A stretch of DNA of 64,000 nucleotides from an uncultured Brachybacterium sp. (lineage in GTDB: Bacteria > Actinomycetota > Actinomycetes > Actinomycetales > Dermabacteraceae). Location of the stretch: assembly GCF_947500705.1 (NCBI RefSeq), contig NZ_CANMSY010000004.1, positions 186,001-250,000 of the forward strand. Reading direction: 5' to 3'. The notes beneath the pieces were generated by a model. That model made no database searches, was not told the DNA's origin, and saw only the letters and a program-made list of their open reading frames with translations. The translations under genes were made by a program, and so were the position numbers. This document shows, in pieces, positions 18,227 to 26,603 of the stretch. The number at the start of each line of letters is the position of its first letter. Within the stretch, counting starts at the first letter, position 1.

Positions 18227-18260
18227 GGGGCCCCGGCGATGCGGCGCATGCCGGGGCCCC
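18227..18260 (-). terminator. hairpin between binding-protein and ATPase genes
   Basis: ggggccccggcgatgc (18227-18242) pairs with gcatgccggggcccc (18246-18260) with one bulged base and a 3-nt loop. It lies 27 bases after the binding-protein stop and would lower downstream expression or protect the upstream mRNA, giving an excess of binding protein. It also ends just before the ATPase ribosome site. Confidence 0.7.
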
Positions 18261-18286
18261 ACCGGGATTCTGCGGAGGCGGCCTGC

Positions 18287-19438
18287 TCAGAGCTGGCCGG
18301 ACTCGACCTGCTCCGGCGTGTAGTAGCCCGAGTCGACCATGATCTCCTCGTAGTTGTTCTGCAGCACCATCTGCACCTCGAGCAGGTACGAGGGCACGAC
18401 CTTCACCCCGTTGTCGTAGGTCTCGGTGTCGTTGGCCTCGGGCTCCTCACCGTTCAGGATCGACTCCGCGGCGATGATGGCCTGTTCGGCGAGATCTCGG
18501 GTGTCCTTGAAGATCGTCGAGGACTGCACGCCATCGGCGATCAGCTTGATCGTGGCGATCTCGGCGTCCTGTCCGGTGACCACCGGCAGGCCCTCCTCGA
18601 TCGTCGGGCCCATGCCGGTGTTCTGCAGCGCGTTGATGATGCCGCGCGAGAGCGGATCGGCCGGTGCCAGCACGCCGGCCAGCTCCTCGCCGCCGCTGTA
18701 GTGCGTGGTCAGCAGGGTCTCCATGCGCTTCTGGGCCGTCTCCTGCTCCCAGCGCTGGGTGGCGGCCTGATCGATGTCCATCTGCCCGGAGACGACATTC
18801 AGGGTGCCGTCGTCGAAGTACGGCTGCAGCGTGTCGATCGCACCCTTCCAGAACAGGTGGGCGTTGTTGTCGTCGAGCGAGCCGGCGAACAGCTCCACGT
18901 TCAGCGGACCCTCGGGGGCGTCCGCGGCCGGCTCGAAGCTCTCGTCGAGCAGTCCCAGGCCGAACATCAGCGCGTTGGCCTGGTTCACGCCCACCTTGTA
19001 GTTGTCGAAGGTGACGTAGAAGTCGACGTTCTCGTTGTCGGTGAGCAGGCGGTCGTAGGCGATGACCGGGATGCCCGCGGCGGCCGCGGCATCGAGCTGC
19101 GCCGAGAGGGAGGCGCCGTCGATGGACGCGATGAGCAGCACGCTCACGCCGGAGTTGATCATCTGGTCGATCTGCTGCTGCTGGGTGGGGATGTCGTCGT
19201 CGGCGTACTGCATGTCGACGACGAAGCCCTTCTCCTCCAGGCCAGACTTGATGTTGTTGCCGTCGGCCACCCAGCGCTCGTAGGTCTGGGTGGGCATCGC
19301 GACGCCGACGGTCTGCTCGCTCGGCTCCGCATCGGGATCGGGGCCGCCGGAACCGGCGCCCTCACCACCGCAGGCCGCCAGTCCGAGCGCGGCCGCGGCG
19401 GCCGACGCTCCCAGCATGAAGGTTCTCCGGTTGTACAT
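18287..19438 (-). CDS. multiple monosaccharide-binding lipoprotein, ChvE type
   Basis: The product is 383 aa. The start MYNRRTFML at 19438 has GAGGAGAAG before it. The signal ends in the lipobox LAAC at about residue 23, followed by a Gly/acid-rich linker. The mature protein is a type I binding protein (GVAMPTQTYERWVADGNN, YADDDIPTQQQQIDQMI, VIAYDRLL), close to the ChvE/MmsE group that binds arabinose, galactose and xylose. It heads the operon with mmsA and mmsB. The promoter carries the same operator as araB on the other side of the LacI gene. Confidence 0.94.
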   Translation of the reverse strand: MYNRRTFMLGASAAAAALGLAACGGEGAGSGGPDPDAEPSEQTVGVAMPTQTYERWVADGNNIKSGLEEKGFVVDMQYADDDIPTQQQQIDQMINSGVSVLLIASIDGASLSAQLDAAAAAGIPVIAYDRLLTDNENVDFYVTFDNYKVGVNQANALMFGLGLLDESFEPAADAPEGPLNVELFAGSLDDNNAHLFWKGAIDTLQPYFDDGTLNVVSGQMDIDQAATQRWEQETAQKRMETLLTTHYSGGEELAGVLAPADPLSRGIINALQNTGMGPTIEEGLPVVTGQDAEIATIKLIADGVQSSTIFKDTRDLAEQAIIAAESILNGEEPEANDTETYDNGVKVVPSYLLEVQMVLQNNYEEIMVDSGYYTPEQVESGQL

Positions 19439-19633
19439 GGCTTCTCCTCGTCGAAATCGCCGTCTGCTGCGTACAGCAGAGAGATCCCGCCGGGACTCCG
19501 GGCGGCACCGCAGGCGTCCATGCCAGGCGCGGTGCCGACGGGGTGTCGGCGGTGCTGCTGGGCCCGGGCGGGCCCGTCGGGCGGTCCGCGCGCCGACCAT
19601 GGCGCGACTCCGCCGACGGCGGGGACCGCTCGA

Positions 19634-19664
19634 ATGGTAACGTTCACATCGCAGAGGAAGTCAA
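19634..19664 (-). promoter_or_regulatory. promoter and LacI-type operator before the monosaccharide importer
   Basis: On the minus strand TTGACT (19659-19664) is followed at 17-19 bases by a GTTACCAT region that can serve as -10. The operator ATGGTAACGTTCACAT (19634-19649) fills that spacer. It shares ATG, AACGTT and CAT in register with the site before araB (20942-20957). Confidence 0.6.
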
Positions 19665-19856
19665 CCGCCCCTCGCTCCGAGCGGGTCACAACTCGGCAAC
19701 GGGCGCGAAATCTTTCAGCAGTTCCCTCCTGAGCTGCACGTTCCCGGGGCCTACGGGCGACTCCCACTGATGCGCACGGCCTCCCGGGCCCGTCGCACCA
19801 CCTCGGCGGCCCCGGCCCCTCCGCCCGCCGCCCCGTCCGACAGGAGGCGCCCCCTC

Positions 19857-20879
19857 ATGAGCCCCGCCCTGCGCCGCCCCTCGATGGGCGATGTCGCCGC
19901 CCGCGCCGGCGTCTCCTATCAGACCGTCTCCCGCGTGCTCAACGAGCCGGGCATCGTCCGACCGGACACCCGCGACCGGGTGCTCACGGCGATCTCCGAA
20001 CTCGGGTACACCCGCAACCGGGCGGCCCGTGCGCTGAAGACCTCCCGCTCCTCGCTCATCGGCGTGCTCACCGACGACCTGTCGCTGTTCGGCCCGGCCG
20101 AGACCACCACAGCCATCGAGACCGCAGCCCGCGAGGCCGGGTACTCGGTGGTGCTGACCTCGATGCCCCACGGACCGCACAGCGCCCACCGGATCGGTGC
20201 GGAGCTGCTGGGCTCCGGGGTCGAGGGGATCCTGGTGATCGCCGCCCACGAGGGGATGACCCCTGCGTTCTCCGCCGTGGCGCGCTCCACCCCCGTGGTC
20301 GCGGTCTCCGCCCAGCCCCCGCACGAGGCCGGGGTGGAGGTGGTCGGCATCGACCAGGGACGCGGGGCGCACGAGGTGGTCGAGCACCTGCAGCGCACCG
20401 GCGTGCGCTCGATCGTGCACATCGCCGGGCCGACGGACTGGTTCGATGCCCGGGCACGGCGCAGCGGCTTCACCGCCGCGCTCGAGGAGCTCGGGCTCGA
20501 CGGGGAGGTCGTCGGGCCGGGCGACTGGACCCCGCGCTCGGGCTACGAGCTCACGGAGGCCGTGCTCCGCTCCGGGCTGCCGGAGGCGATCTTCGCCGCC
20601 AACGACATGATCGCGATCGGCGTCCTGCATGCCCTGCACGAGCACGGGCTGCGGGTCCCCGAGGACGTCGCCGTGGTCGGCTTCGACAACACCTTGGGCG
20701 CCGAGTTCCTGATCCCCTCGCTGACCACGGTCGCACAGCCGTTCGCCGAGGTGGGGCGGGCGGCGCTGCGCCACCTGGTGAGCCTGCTCGAGGGGGAGCA
20801 GCCGGCTCCGGAGTCGCCGCTCACGCTCGCGCCGCGGCTGGTCGTGCGCCGTTCCACACGACCTGAGCGCACGCACTGA
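19857..20879 (+). CDS. LacI family transcriptional regulator, probable arabinose regulator
   Basis: The product is 340 aa from the ATG at 19857, preceded by AGGAGG; a start 29 codons upstream is open but has no ribosome site and adds a low-complexity stretch. Helix-turn-helix near residues 9-30 (SMGDVAARAGVSYQTVSRVL), hinge NRAARALKTSRSS, then a complete sugar-binding domain ending RLVVRRSTR. It lies between the importer operon (left) and araB (right), and the spacer of each carries the same 16-bp operator, so it very likely represses both. Arabinose as the ligand is inferred from the target genes. Confidence 0.94.
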   Translation: MSPALRRPSMGDVAARAGVSYQTVSRVLNEPGIVRPDTRDRVLTAISELGYTRNRAARALKTSRSSLIGVLTDDLSLFGPAETTTAIETAAREAGYSVVLTSMPHGPHSAHRIGAELLGSGVEGILVIAAHEGMTPAFSAVARSTPVVAVSAQPPHEAGVEVVGIDQGRGAHEVVEHLQRTGVRSIVHIAGPTDWFDARARRSGFTAALEELGLDGEVVGPGDWTPRSGYELTEAVLRSGLPEAIFAANDMIAIGVLHALHEHGLRVPEDVAVVGFDNTLGAEFLIPSLTTVAQPFAEVGRAALRHLVSLLEGEQPAPESPLTLAPRLVVRRSTRPERTH

Positions 20880-20941
20880 GCGTCCTCCGGCCACCTCGCG
20901 CCGACGCTCCGGAACCCTTTGTCCACGCTCCGGGACCGCTA

Positions 20942-20979
20942 ATGTGAACGTTGACATCGCCGAGAGCTGATGGTTCAGT
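20942..20979 (+). promoter_or_regulatory. araB promoter and LacI-type operator
   Basis: ATGTGAACGTTGACAT (20942-20957) is a palindrome with one mismatched pair. It overlaps TTGACA (20951-20956), a consensus -35. TTCAGT (20974-20979) follows after 17 bases. Transcription would start about 7 bases later, at the A of the araB ATG (20986), so the mRNA is probably leaderless. Confidence 0.6.
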
Positions 20980-20985
20980 GGTCCC

Positions 20986-22647
20986 ATGACGCCCGACGAC
21001 GTGGCCCCCGCCTCGCTTCTCGACGCCGCCTCCCTCCTCGCCGAGGGCCGCGCCCACCTGGGGCTCGAGCTCGGCTCGACCCGCATCAAAGCCGCTCTGA
21101 TCGACGACGCCGGCACGGTGCTCGCCACCGGCTCCCACGCCTGGGAGAACCAGCTCGTGGACGACAGCTGGACCTATTCCCTGGACAGCGTCTGGACCGG
21201 TATCCAGGACTGCTACGCCGACCTGGTGCGCGAGGTGCGCGAACGGCACGGAGTGGAGCTCACGCAGCTCGCGAGCCTCGGGATCTCCGCGATGATGCAC
21301 GGGTACCTCCCCTTCGGGGCCGACGGTGAACAGCTCGCCCCCTTCCGCACCTGGCGCAACACCTTCACCACCGACGCCGCCGGCGAGCTCAGCCGCGCTC
21401 TCGCCCTCAACATCCCGCTGCGCTGGAGCATCTCCCACCTGCTCCACGCGATCCGCAGCGGTGAGGAGCATGTGCGCAGCCTCGACCTCCTCACCACCCT
21501 CGCGGGCTACGTCCACTGGCAGCTCACCGGGCGCAGGGTTCTCGGCGTCGGCGATGCCAGCGGAATGTTCCCGATCTCCGCCGCCGGCGACGCCTTCGAC
21601 CCCGAGCTGCTCGAGCGCTTCTCCGCGCTCGACGGCGTGCCCGACCTCCCCTGGTCCCTTGCCGACGTGCTCCCCGAGGTGCTCGTGGCCGGCCAGGACG
21701 CCGGCTCCCTGACCGCCGAGGGTGCGGCGCTGCTGGATCCCCGCGGCGCGCTGCAGCCCGGCGCGGTCGCAGCTCCTCCCGAGGGGGACGCCGGCACCGG
21801 CATGGTCGCCACCCACGCCATCGCCCCGCGCACCGGGAACGTCTCCGCCGGCACCAGCGCCTTCGCGATGGTCGTGCTCGAAGGGCAGCTCTCCGGCCCG
21901 CGCGAGGAGATCGACATGGTCACCACCCCGGCCGGGGATCCGGTGGCGATGATCCACACCAACAACTGCACCACCGACCTCGACGCCTGGCTGGGCCTCT
22001 TCGCCCGCTTCGCCGAGCTGCTGGGCCACCCCGTCGGCCCCGAGGAGCTGTACGGCACCCTGTTCGGCGCGGGCGCCGAGGGCGACGCCGACGCCGGCGG
22101 GGTGCTGAGCTTCAACTACGTCTCCGGCGAGCACCAGACGGGCGTCCCCTCGGGCCGGCCCCTGCTGGTGCGCGAGCAGGAGGCCCGCTTCACGCTCGAG
22201 AACTTCATGCGCTCCCAGCTCTACGGCGCCTTCGGGGCGCTGGCCGTCGGCATGGAGGCGCTGCTGAAGGACGAGGGCGTGCAGCTGGACGTGATGTACG
22301 CCCACGGCGGCATCTTCGCCACCGCAGGCGTCGCCCAGCAGGTGCTGGCCGACGCGCTCGCCACCCCGGTCGCCGTCGGCGACTCCGCGGCCGAGGGCGG
22401 CGCCTGGGGCATGGCCCTGCTCGCCGCCTTCACCGCCCGCGTTCGGACCGCCGCCGCCGGGACCTCCGCCGCCCGACCCGCGGAGCAGACCACCCTCCGC
22501 GACTTCCTGGCCACCGAGATCTTCGCCTCCCAGCAGCTCAGCACCCTCGCCCCCGAGGAGACCGGGATGGCCGGGCACGCCCAGTGGCTGACCAGCTATC
22601 GCACCGGGCTCCCGGTCGAGCGGCTGGCCGGCGAGCTGCTCGGCTGA
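20986..22647 (+). CDS. araB: L-ribulokinase, FGGY family
   Basis: The product of 553 aa phosphorylates L-ribulose, the second step of arabinose breakdown. The FGGY kinase N-domain begins LGLELGSTRIKAALID and includes HGYLPFGADG and a TWRN motif (FRTWRNTFT); the C-domain has GNVSAGTSAFAMV and YAHGGIFATAGVAQQ. It belongs to the actinobacterial type, which looks like a xylulokinase relative rather than E. coli AraB; identity rests on the araD-araA neighbours. No ribosome site precedes the ATG, in line with a leaderless transcript. An 18-bp tandem duplication lies in the spacer before araD. Confidence 0.92.
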   Translation: MTPDDVAPASLLDAASLLAEGRAHLGLELGSTRIKAALIDDAGTVLATGSHAWENQLVDDSWTYSLDSVWTGIQDCYADLVREVRERHGVELTQLASLGISAMMHGYLPFGADGEQLAPFRTWRNTFTTDAAGELSRALALNIPLRWSISHLLHAIRSGEEHVRSLDLLTTLAGYVHWQLTGRRVLGVGDASGMFPISAAGDAFDPELLERFSALDGVPDLPWSLADVLPEVLVAGQDAGSLTAEGAALLDPRGALQPGAVAAPPEGDAGTGMVATHAIAPRTGNVSAGTSAFAMVVLEGQLSGPREEIDMVTTPAGDPVAMIHTNNCTTDLDAWLGLFARFAELLGHPVGPEELYGTLFGAGAEGDADAGGVLSFNYVSGEHQTGVPSGRPLLVREQEARFTLENFMRSQLYGAFGALAVGMEALLKDEGVQLDVMYAHGGIFATAGVAQQVLADALATPVAVGDSAAEGGAWGMALLAAFTARVRTAAAGTSAARPAEQTTLRDFLATEIFASQQLSTLAPEETGMAGHAQWLTSYRTGLPVERLAGELLG

Positions 22648-22660
22648 TCCCGCTCCTCCG

Positions 22661-22696
22661 GGCGCCCCAGCTCATCCAGGCGCCCCAGCTCATCCC
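22661..22696. repeat. two tandem 18-bp repeats in the araB-araD spacer
   Basis: GGCGCCCCAGCTCATCC-n occurs twice (22661-22678, 22679-22696). It is noncoding and its copy number may vary. Confidence 0.8.
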
Positions 22697-22748
22697 GGCG
22701 ACCTCGACCCGCCCCCTCGCCCGTCGTCTCGACCTCCCAGGAGTCCCC

Positions 22749-23468
22749 ATGACCCTCGCCCTCACCGCCCTCCCCCACGACACCCAGGAGGCCGTGGCCG
22801 CCACCCGGGAGCAGGTCGCCGCACTGCACGCCGAGCTGCCCCGCAACGGACTGGTGGTGTGGACGGCCGGGAACGTCTCCGCGCGGGTCCCCGCCACCTC
22901 CCCCGAGGTCCCGGGGCTGATGGTCATCAAGCCCTCGGGCGTCTCCTACGACGAGCTCACCCCGGAGTCGATGGTGGTGTGCACCCTGGACGGCGAGAAG
23001 ATCGACGACGGTACGCCCGACACCCTGACCCCCTCCTCGGACACCGCCGCCCACGCCTACGTGTACTCCCACCTGCCCGAGGTGGGCGGGGTCGTGCACA
23101 CCCACTCGACCTACGCCACCGCCTGGGCCGCGCGCGGCGAGGAGATCCCCTGCGTGCTGACGATGATGGGCGACGAGTTCGGCGGCCCCGTGCCCGTCGG
23201 CCCCTTCGCCGTGATCGGCGACGACTCCATCGGCCGCGGCATCGTCGAGACGCTCGAAGGCCACCGCAGCCCCGCCGTGCTCATGCAGAACCACGGCCCG
23301 TTCACGATCGGCAAGGACGCCCGCGCCGCGGTGAAGGCCGCCGTGATGGTCGAGGAGGTCGCCCGCACGGTGCACATCTCCCGCCAGCTCGGCGAGCCGC
23401 TGCCCATCGAGCCGCGCATGATCGACTCGCTCTACGACCGCTACCAGAACGTCTACGGCCAGCGCTGA
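22749..23468 (+). CDS. araD: L-ribulose-5-phosphate 4-epimerase
   Basis: The product of 239 aa is a class II aldolase-fold epimerase that converts L-ribulose 5-phosphate to D-xylulose 5-phosphate. Phosphate-binding GNVSAR and KPSGVSYDEL, catalytic and metal segments SSDTAAHAYVY, HTHSTYATAWAA and NHGPFTIG, and the C-terminal Tyr region (YDRYQNVYGQR) are all present. The start ATG follows CAGGAGT. It is 101 bases after araB and 87 bases before araA in one operon. Confidence 0.97.
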   Translation: MTLALTALPHDTQEAVAATREQVAALHAELPRNGLVVWTAGNVSARVPATSPEVPGLMVIKPSGVSYDELTPESMVVCTLDGEKIDDGTPDTLTPSSDTAAHAYVYSHLPEVGGVVHTHSTYATAWAARGEEIPCVLTMMGDEFGGPVPVGPFAVIGDDSIGRGIVETLEGHRSPAVLMQNHGPFTIGKDARAAVKAAVMVEEVARTVHISRQLGEPLPIEPRMIDSLYDRYQNVYGQR

Positions 23469-23555
23469 GACCGGCCCCGCCCCGGCCGTCGCGCGACGGC
23501 CCCACCCGACCCGCCGGCTCCGTCGGCCCATCCCATGAACGATGAGGACACTCCC

Positions 23556-25064
23556 ATGCAGAACCCCTTCGAAGCCCGCGAGATCTGGTTCCTGACCGGC
23601 AGCCAGGGCCTGTACGGCCCCGAGACGCTCGACCAGGTCGCCGAGCAGTCGCGCGTGATCGCCGAGACCCTCGACGCCGGCAGCTCGATCCCCGTGAAGA
23701 TCGTCTGGAAGCCGGTGCTCACCGATCGGGAGGCGATCCGCGAGATCGCCCTGGCCGCGAACTCCGATCCGGCCTGCGTGGGCGTCATCGTCTGGATGCA
23801 CACCTTCTCCCCGGCGAAGATGTGGATCCAGGGCCTGGATGCGCTGCGCACCCCGCTGCTGCACCTGCACACGCAGGCGAACGTCGAGCTGCCCTGGTCC
23901 AGCATCGACATGGACTTCATGAACCTCAACCAGGCCGCGCACGGCGACCGCGAGTTCGGCTACATCGCCACCCGCCTCGGCGTGCACCGCAAGACCGTCG
24001 TGGGCCACTCCTCGGACGAGGGCGTGCAGGAGAAGATCGGCCGCTGGGCCCGCGCCGCGACCGGCTGGGCGGAGATGCATTCGCTGAAGCTCGCCCGCTT
24101 CGGGGACAACATGCGCGGTGTCGCGGTCACCGAGGGCGACAAGACCGAGGCCGAGCTGCGGCTCGGCGTCTCCGTGAACACCTGGGGCGTCAACGACCTG
24201 GTCGCCGTGGTCGATGCCGTCCAGGACAGCGCGATCGACGCACTGGTCGCCGAGTACGAGGAGCTGTACGAGGTGGTCCCCGAGCTGCGGGCCGGCGGCG
24301 AGCGCCACGAGTCGCTGCGCTACGGAGCCCGCCAGGAGATCGGCCTGCGCACCTTCCTCGAGGACGGCGGCTTCGGCGCCTTCACCACGAACTTCGAGGA
24401 CCTCGGCGGGCTCCGCCAGCTGCCCGGCCTCGCCGTGCAGCGCCTCATGGCCGACGGCTACGGCTTCGGCGCCGAGGGCGACTGGAAGACCGCGATCCTG
24501 GTGCGGGTCGCCGCGGTGATGGGCCACGGCCTGCCCGGCGGCGCCTCCCTGATGGAGGACTACACCTACGAGCTCACCCCCGGCCGCGAGCAGATCCTCG
24601 GCGCCCACATGCTCGAGGTCTCCCCCTCGCTGACCACCGCGAAGCCGTCGCTCGAGATCCACCCGCTGGGCATCGGCGACCGGGAGGACCCGGTGCGCCT
24701 GAAGTTCACGGCCGACGCCGGCCCCGCCGTCGTGGTCGCGCTCTCCGACATGCGCGAGCGGTTCCGCCTGGTCGCCAACGTGGTCAATGTCGTCGAGCCC
24801 GCGCAGGAGCTGCCGAACCTGCCCGTGGCCTGCGCCGTCTGGGAGCCCGCCCCCGACTTCGCGACCTCCGCCGAGTGCTGGCTGACCGCCGGCGCCGCCC
24901 ATCACACGGTGATGACCACCGCCGTGGGGCTCGAGGTCTGGGAGGATCTCGCCACCCTCGGTGACCTCGAGCTCGCGGTCATCGACGAGGACACCACGGT
25001 GCGCTCCTTCGCCCAGGAGCTGCGCACCAACCAGGTGTTCTACCGCCTCGGCCAGGGCTTCTGA
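23556..25064 (+). CDS. araA: L-arabinose isomerase
   Basis: The product is 502 aa, the usual AraA length, from the ATG at 23556 with GAGGA before it; an ATG 7 codons upstream is less well placed. It converts L-arabinose to L-ribulose using Mn2+. Diagnostic segments are [27 protein letters not shown], the Glu-bearing [11 protein letters not shown] and the metal-binding His in [13 protein letters not shown] second conserved His region is at AAHHTVMT near residue 455. The gene closes the araBDA operon and is followed by a strong GC stem at 25067-25124. Confidence 0.98.
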   Translation: MQNPFEAREIWFLTGSQGLYGPETLDQVAEQSRVIAETLDAGSSIPVKIVWKPVLTDREAIREIALAANSDPACVGVIVWMHTFSPAKMWIQGLDALRTPLLHLHTQANVELPWSSIDMDFMNLNQAAHGDREFGYIATRLGVHRKTVVGHSSDEGVQEKIGRWARAATGWAEMHSLKLARFGDNMRGVAVTEGDKTEAELRLGVSVNTWGVNDLVAVVDAVQDSAIDALVAEYEELYEVVPELRAGGERHESLRYGARQEIGLRTFLEDGGFGAFTTNFEDLGGLRQLPGLAVQRLMADGYGFGAEGDWKTAILVRVAAVMGHGLPGGASLMEDYTYELTPGREQILGAHMLEVSPSLTTAKPSLEIHPLGIGDREDPVRLKFTADAGPAVVVALSDMRERFRLVANVVNVVEPAQELPNLPVACAVWEPAPDFATSAECWLTAGAAHHTVMTTAVGLEVWEDLATLGDLELAVIDEDTTVRSFAQELRTNQVFYRLGQGF

Positions 25065-25066
25065 GC

Positions 25067-25124
25067 CCGGGCCGGGCCGGGCGCGCGGTCCGGCCGGCGG
25101 CGACGCCGGCCCGGCCCGGCCCGG
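25067..25124 (+). terminator. araBDA terminator
   Basis: A perfect 16-bp stem of GGGCC units (25067-25082 with 25109-25124) starts 3 bases after the araA stop. A second small hairpin (ccggc/gccgg) sits inside the loop. Confidence 0.75.
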
Positions 25125-25144
25125 TCCGGCACCGGACGGCCCGA

Positions 25145-25201
25145 GTTTTGCGCCCCGCAGGACCTATGCAGAGCGCACCATCGGTCCTCAGGGCACAAAA
25201 C
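25145..25201. repeat. long imperfect inverted repeat in the araA to oxidase spacer
   Basis: GTTTTGCGCCCCGCAGGACC (25145-25164) faces GGTCCTCAGGGCACAAAAC (25183-25201). Most positions pair, with an 18-base centre. Its AT-rich ends are unusual in this GC-rich spacer. It could be a stem-loop or a double operator for the downstream oxidase gene. Confidence 0.5.
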
Positions 25202-25306
25202 CTGCCGTCTGCCTCCGTGCGGCGGTCCGCTGCCAGCCGGCACCCCGAGCGCCCGAGCACCGCGTTCGACGTCCTGATCACCGCAGACCATGAAGAGGCG
25301 GACCCC

Positions 25307-26599
25307 GTGCATTCCCCCAGCGACTCGCTCGGCCACGAACTCGCCCGCCCCGGGCTCAGCTGGTCCGGGACCGTGGACTACGGGCCCGGGCCGCTGCACG
25401 CCCCGACCTCGGTCGCGGAGCTGCGCTTGCTGGTGGGCCGCAGTCGCCGGATCCGGGCGCTCGGCACCCGGCACTCGTTCTCCGAGATCGCCGCGAGTGA
25501 TGCGGACCTGGTCACCCTCGCGCACCTGCCCGCCGACCTCGAGGTCGACATCGCGGCGCGCACCGTGCGGGTCGCGGCGGGAGTGCGCTACGGGGAGCTG
25601 GCCCTCGCGGCGGCCGAGCACGGACTGGCACTGGCGAACATGGGCTCGCTGCCGCACATCTCGGTGGGCGGGGCGAGTGCGACCGGCACCCACGGCTCGG
25701 GGGACGGGAAACGCTCGCTGTCCTCCTCGGTACGGGCGGTCGACCTGGTCACGGCCGGCGGGGATCTGCTCTCCCTGTCCCGCGACGAGGATCCGGAGAT
25801 CTTCGACGGGGCGGTGCTGGCGCTCGGCGCGCTCGGCATCGTCACCCACCTGACGCTGGATCTGATGCCCGCCGCACCGATGCGCCAGACGGTCCACCTG
25901 GACTTCCCCTCGGAGAGCATGACCAGCGAGGGACTGCTGACGATGCTCGCGGGCGGAACCAGCGTGAGCCTCTTCCATCACTGGGACGGGCGCATCGACC
26001 AGGCCTGGGTGAAGCAGGTGGTGGGCAGGGACGGAGAGCTGCCGGAGCAGTGGCTGGGCGGCCGACGGTCCCGTCGGCCGGTGCATCCGCTGCCCGGGCT
26101 GCCCGCCGATTTCTGCACCGACCAGACCGGGGAGCCCGGGCCCGCTCATGAGCGCCTGCCGCATTTCCGGCTCGAGTTCACGCCGAGCAACGGCGAGGAG
26201 ATCCAGTCGGAGTACTTCGTGGCCCGCGAGGACCTCGCCGCAGCCCTCGCCGCGGTGATGCCGCTCGGCGAGCGGATCCGGCCGCTGCTTCACGCCTCCG
26301 AGATCCGCACCGTCGCAGCCGACGAGCTGTGGCTCTCCCCCGCCTACCGGCGCGACAGCGCCTGCGTGCACTTCACGTGGAAGCAGCTCCCCGAACAGGT
26401 CACGGCGCTGCTGCCCGAGATCGAGGAGCGACTGGCGCCGTTCGCGCCGCGCCCGCACTGGGGGAAGGTCTTCACCCTGGATCCCGAGCAGGTGCGCGTT
26501 CAGTTCCCGCGGCTCGCGGACTTCCTGACCCTGCGCGAGCGCCTGGACCCGGGCCGCGTCTTCACCAATGCCTACGTCGACCGTCTGCTCGGAGAGTGA
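25307..26599 (+). CDS. FAD-dependent alditol oxidase-like protein
   Basis: The product is 430 aa from a GTG at 25307 with GAGGCGG before it; an upstream open frame lacks similarity. It is a VAO-type flavoprotein: RIRALGTRHSFSEIA holds the His that binds FAD covalently in Streptomyces alditol oxidase, and GGASATGTHGSG binds the pyrophosphate. The C-terminal D-arabinono-lactone-oxidase domain ends GKVFT and LRERLDPGRVFTNAYVDRLL. Likely substrates are xylitol, arabitol or an arabinono-lactone, with O2 reduced to H2O2; the exact one cannot be told. It lies 4 bases before the GH27 gene, in the arabinose block. Confidence 0.85.
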   Translation: MHSPSDSLGHELARPGLSWSGTVDYGPGPLHAPTSVAELRLLVGRSRRIRALGTRHSFSEIAASDADLVTLAHLPADLEVDIAARTVRVAAGVRYGELALAAAEHGLALANMGSLPHISVGGASATGTHGSGDGKRSLSSSVRAVDLVTAGGDLLSLSRDEDPEIFDGAVLALGALGIVTHLTLDLMPAAPMRQTVHLDFPSESMTSEGLLTMLAGGTSVSLFHHWDGRIDQAWVKQVVGRDGELPEQWLGGRRSRRPVHPLPGLPADFCTDQTGEPGPAHERLPHFRLEFTPSNGEEIQSEYFVAREDLAAALAAVMPLGERIRPLLHASEIRTVAADELWLSPAYRRDSACVHFTWKQLPEQVTALLPEIEERLAPFAPRPHWGKVFTLDPEQVRVQFPRLADFLTLRERLDPGRVFTNAYVDRLLGE

Positions 26600-26603
26600 C
26601 CCC

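Noticed and set aside
14107-18342. A 1411-codon plus-strand open frame
   Set aside because: It runs antisense across a binding-protein gene, mmsB and mmsA, which have clear motifs. Its protein is a His/Gln/Asp/Arg-rich shadow with no domain.
19770-19856. Upstream ATG as start of the central LacI gene
   Set aside because: The extra 29 residues are low-complexity and have no ribosome site. The ATG at 19857 has AGGAGG and gives the usual LacI length.
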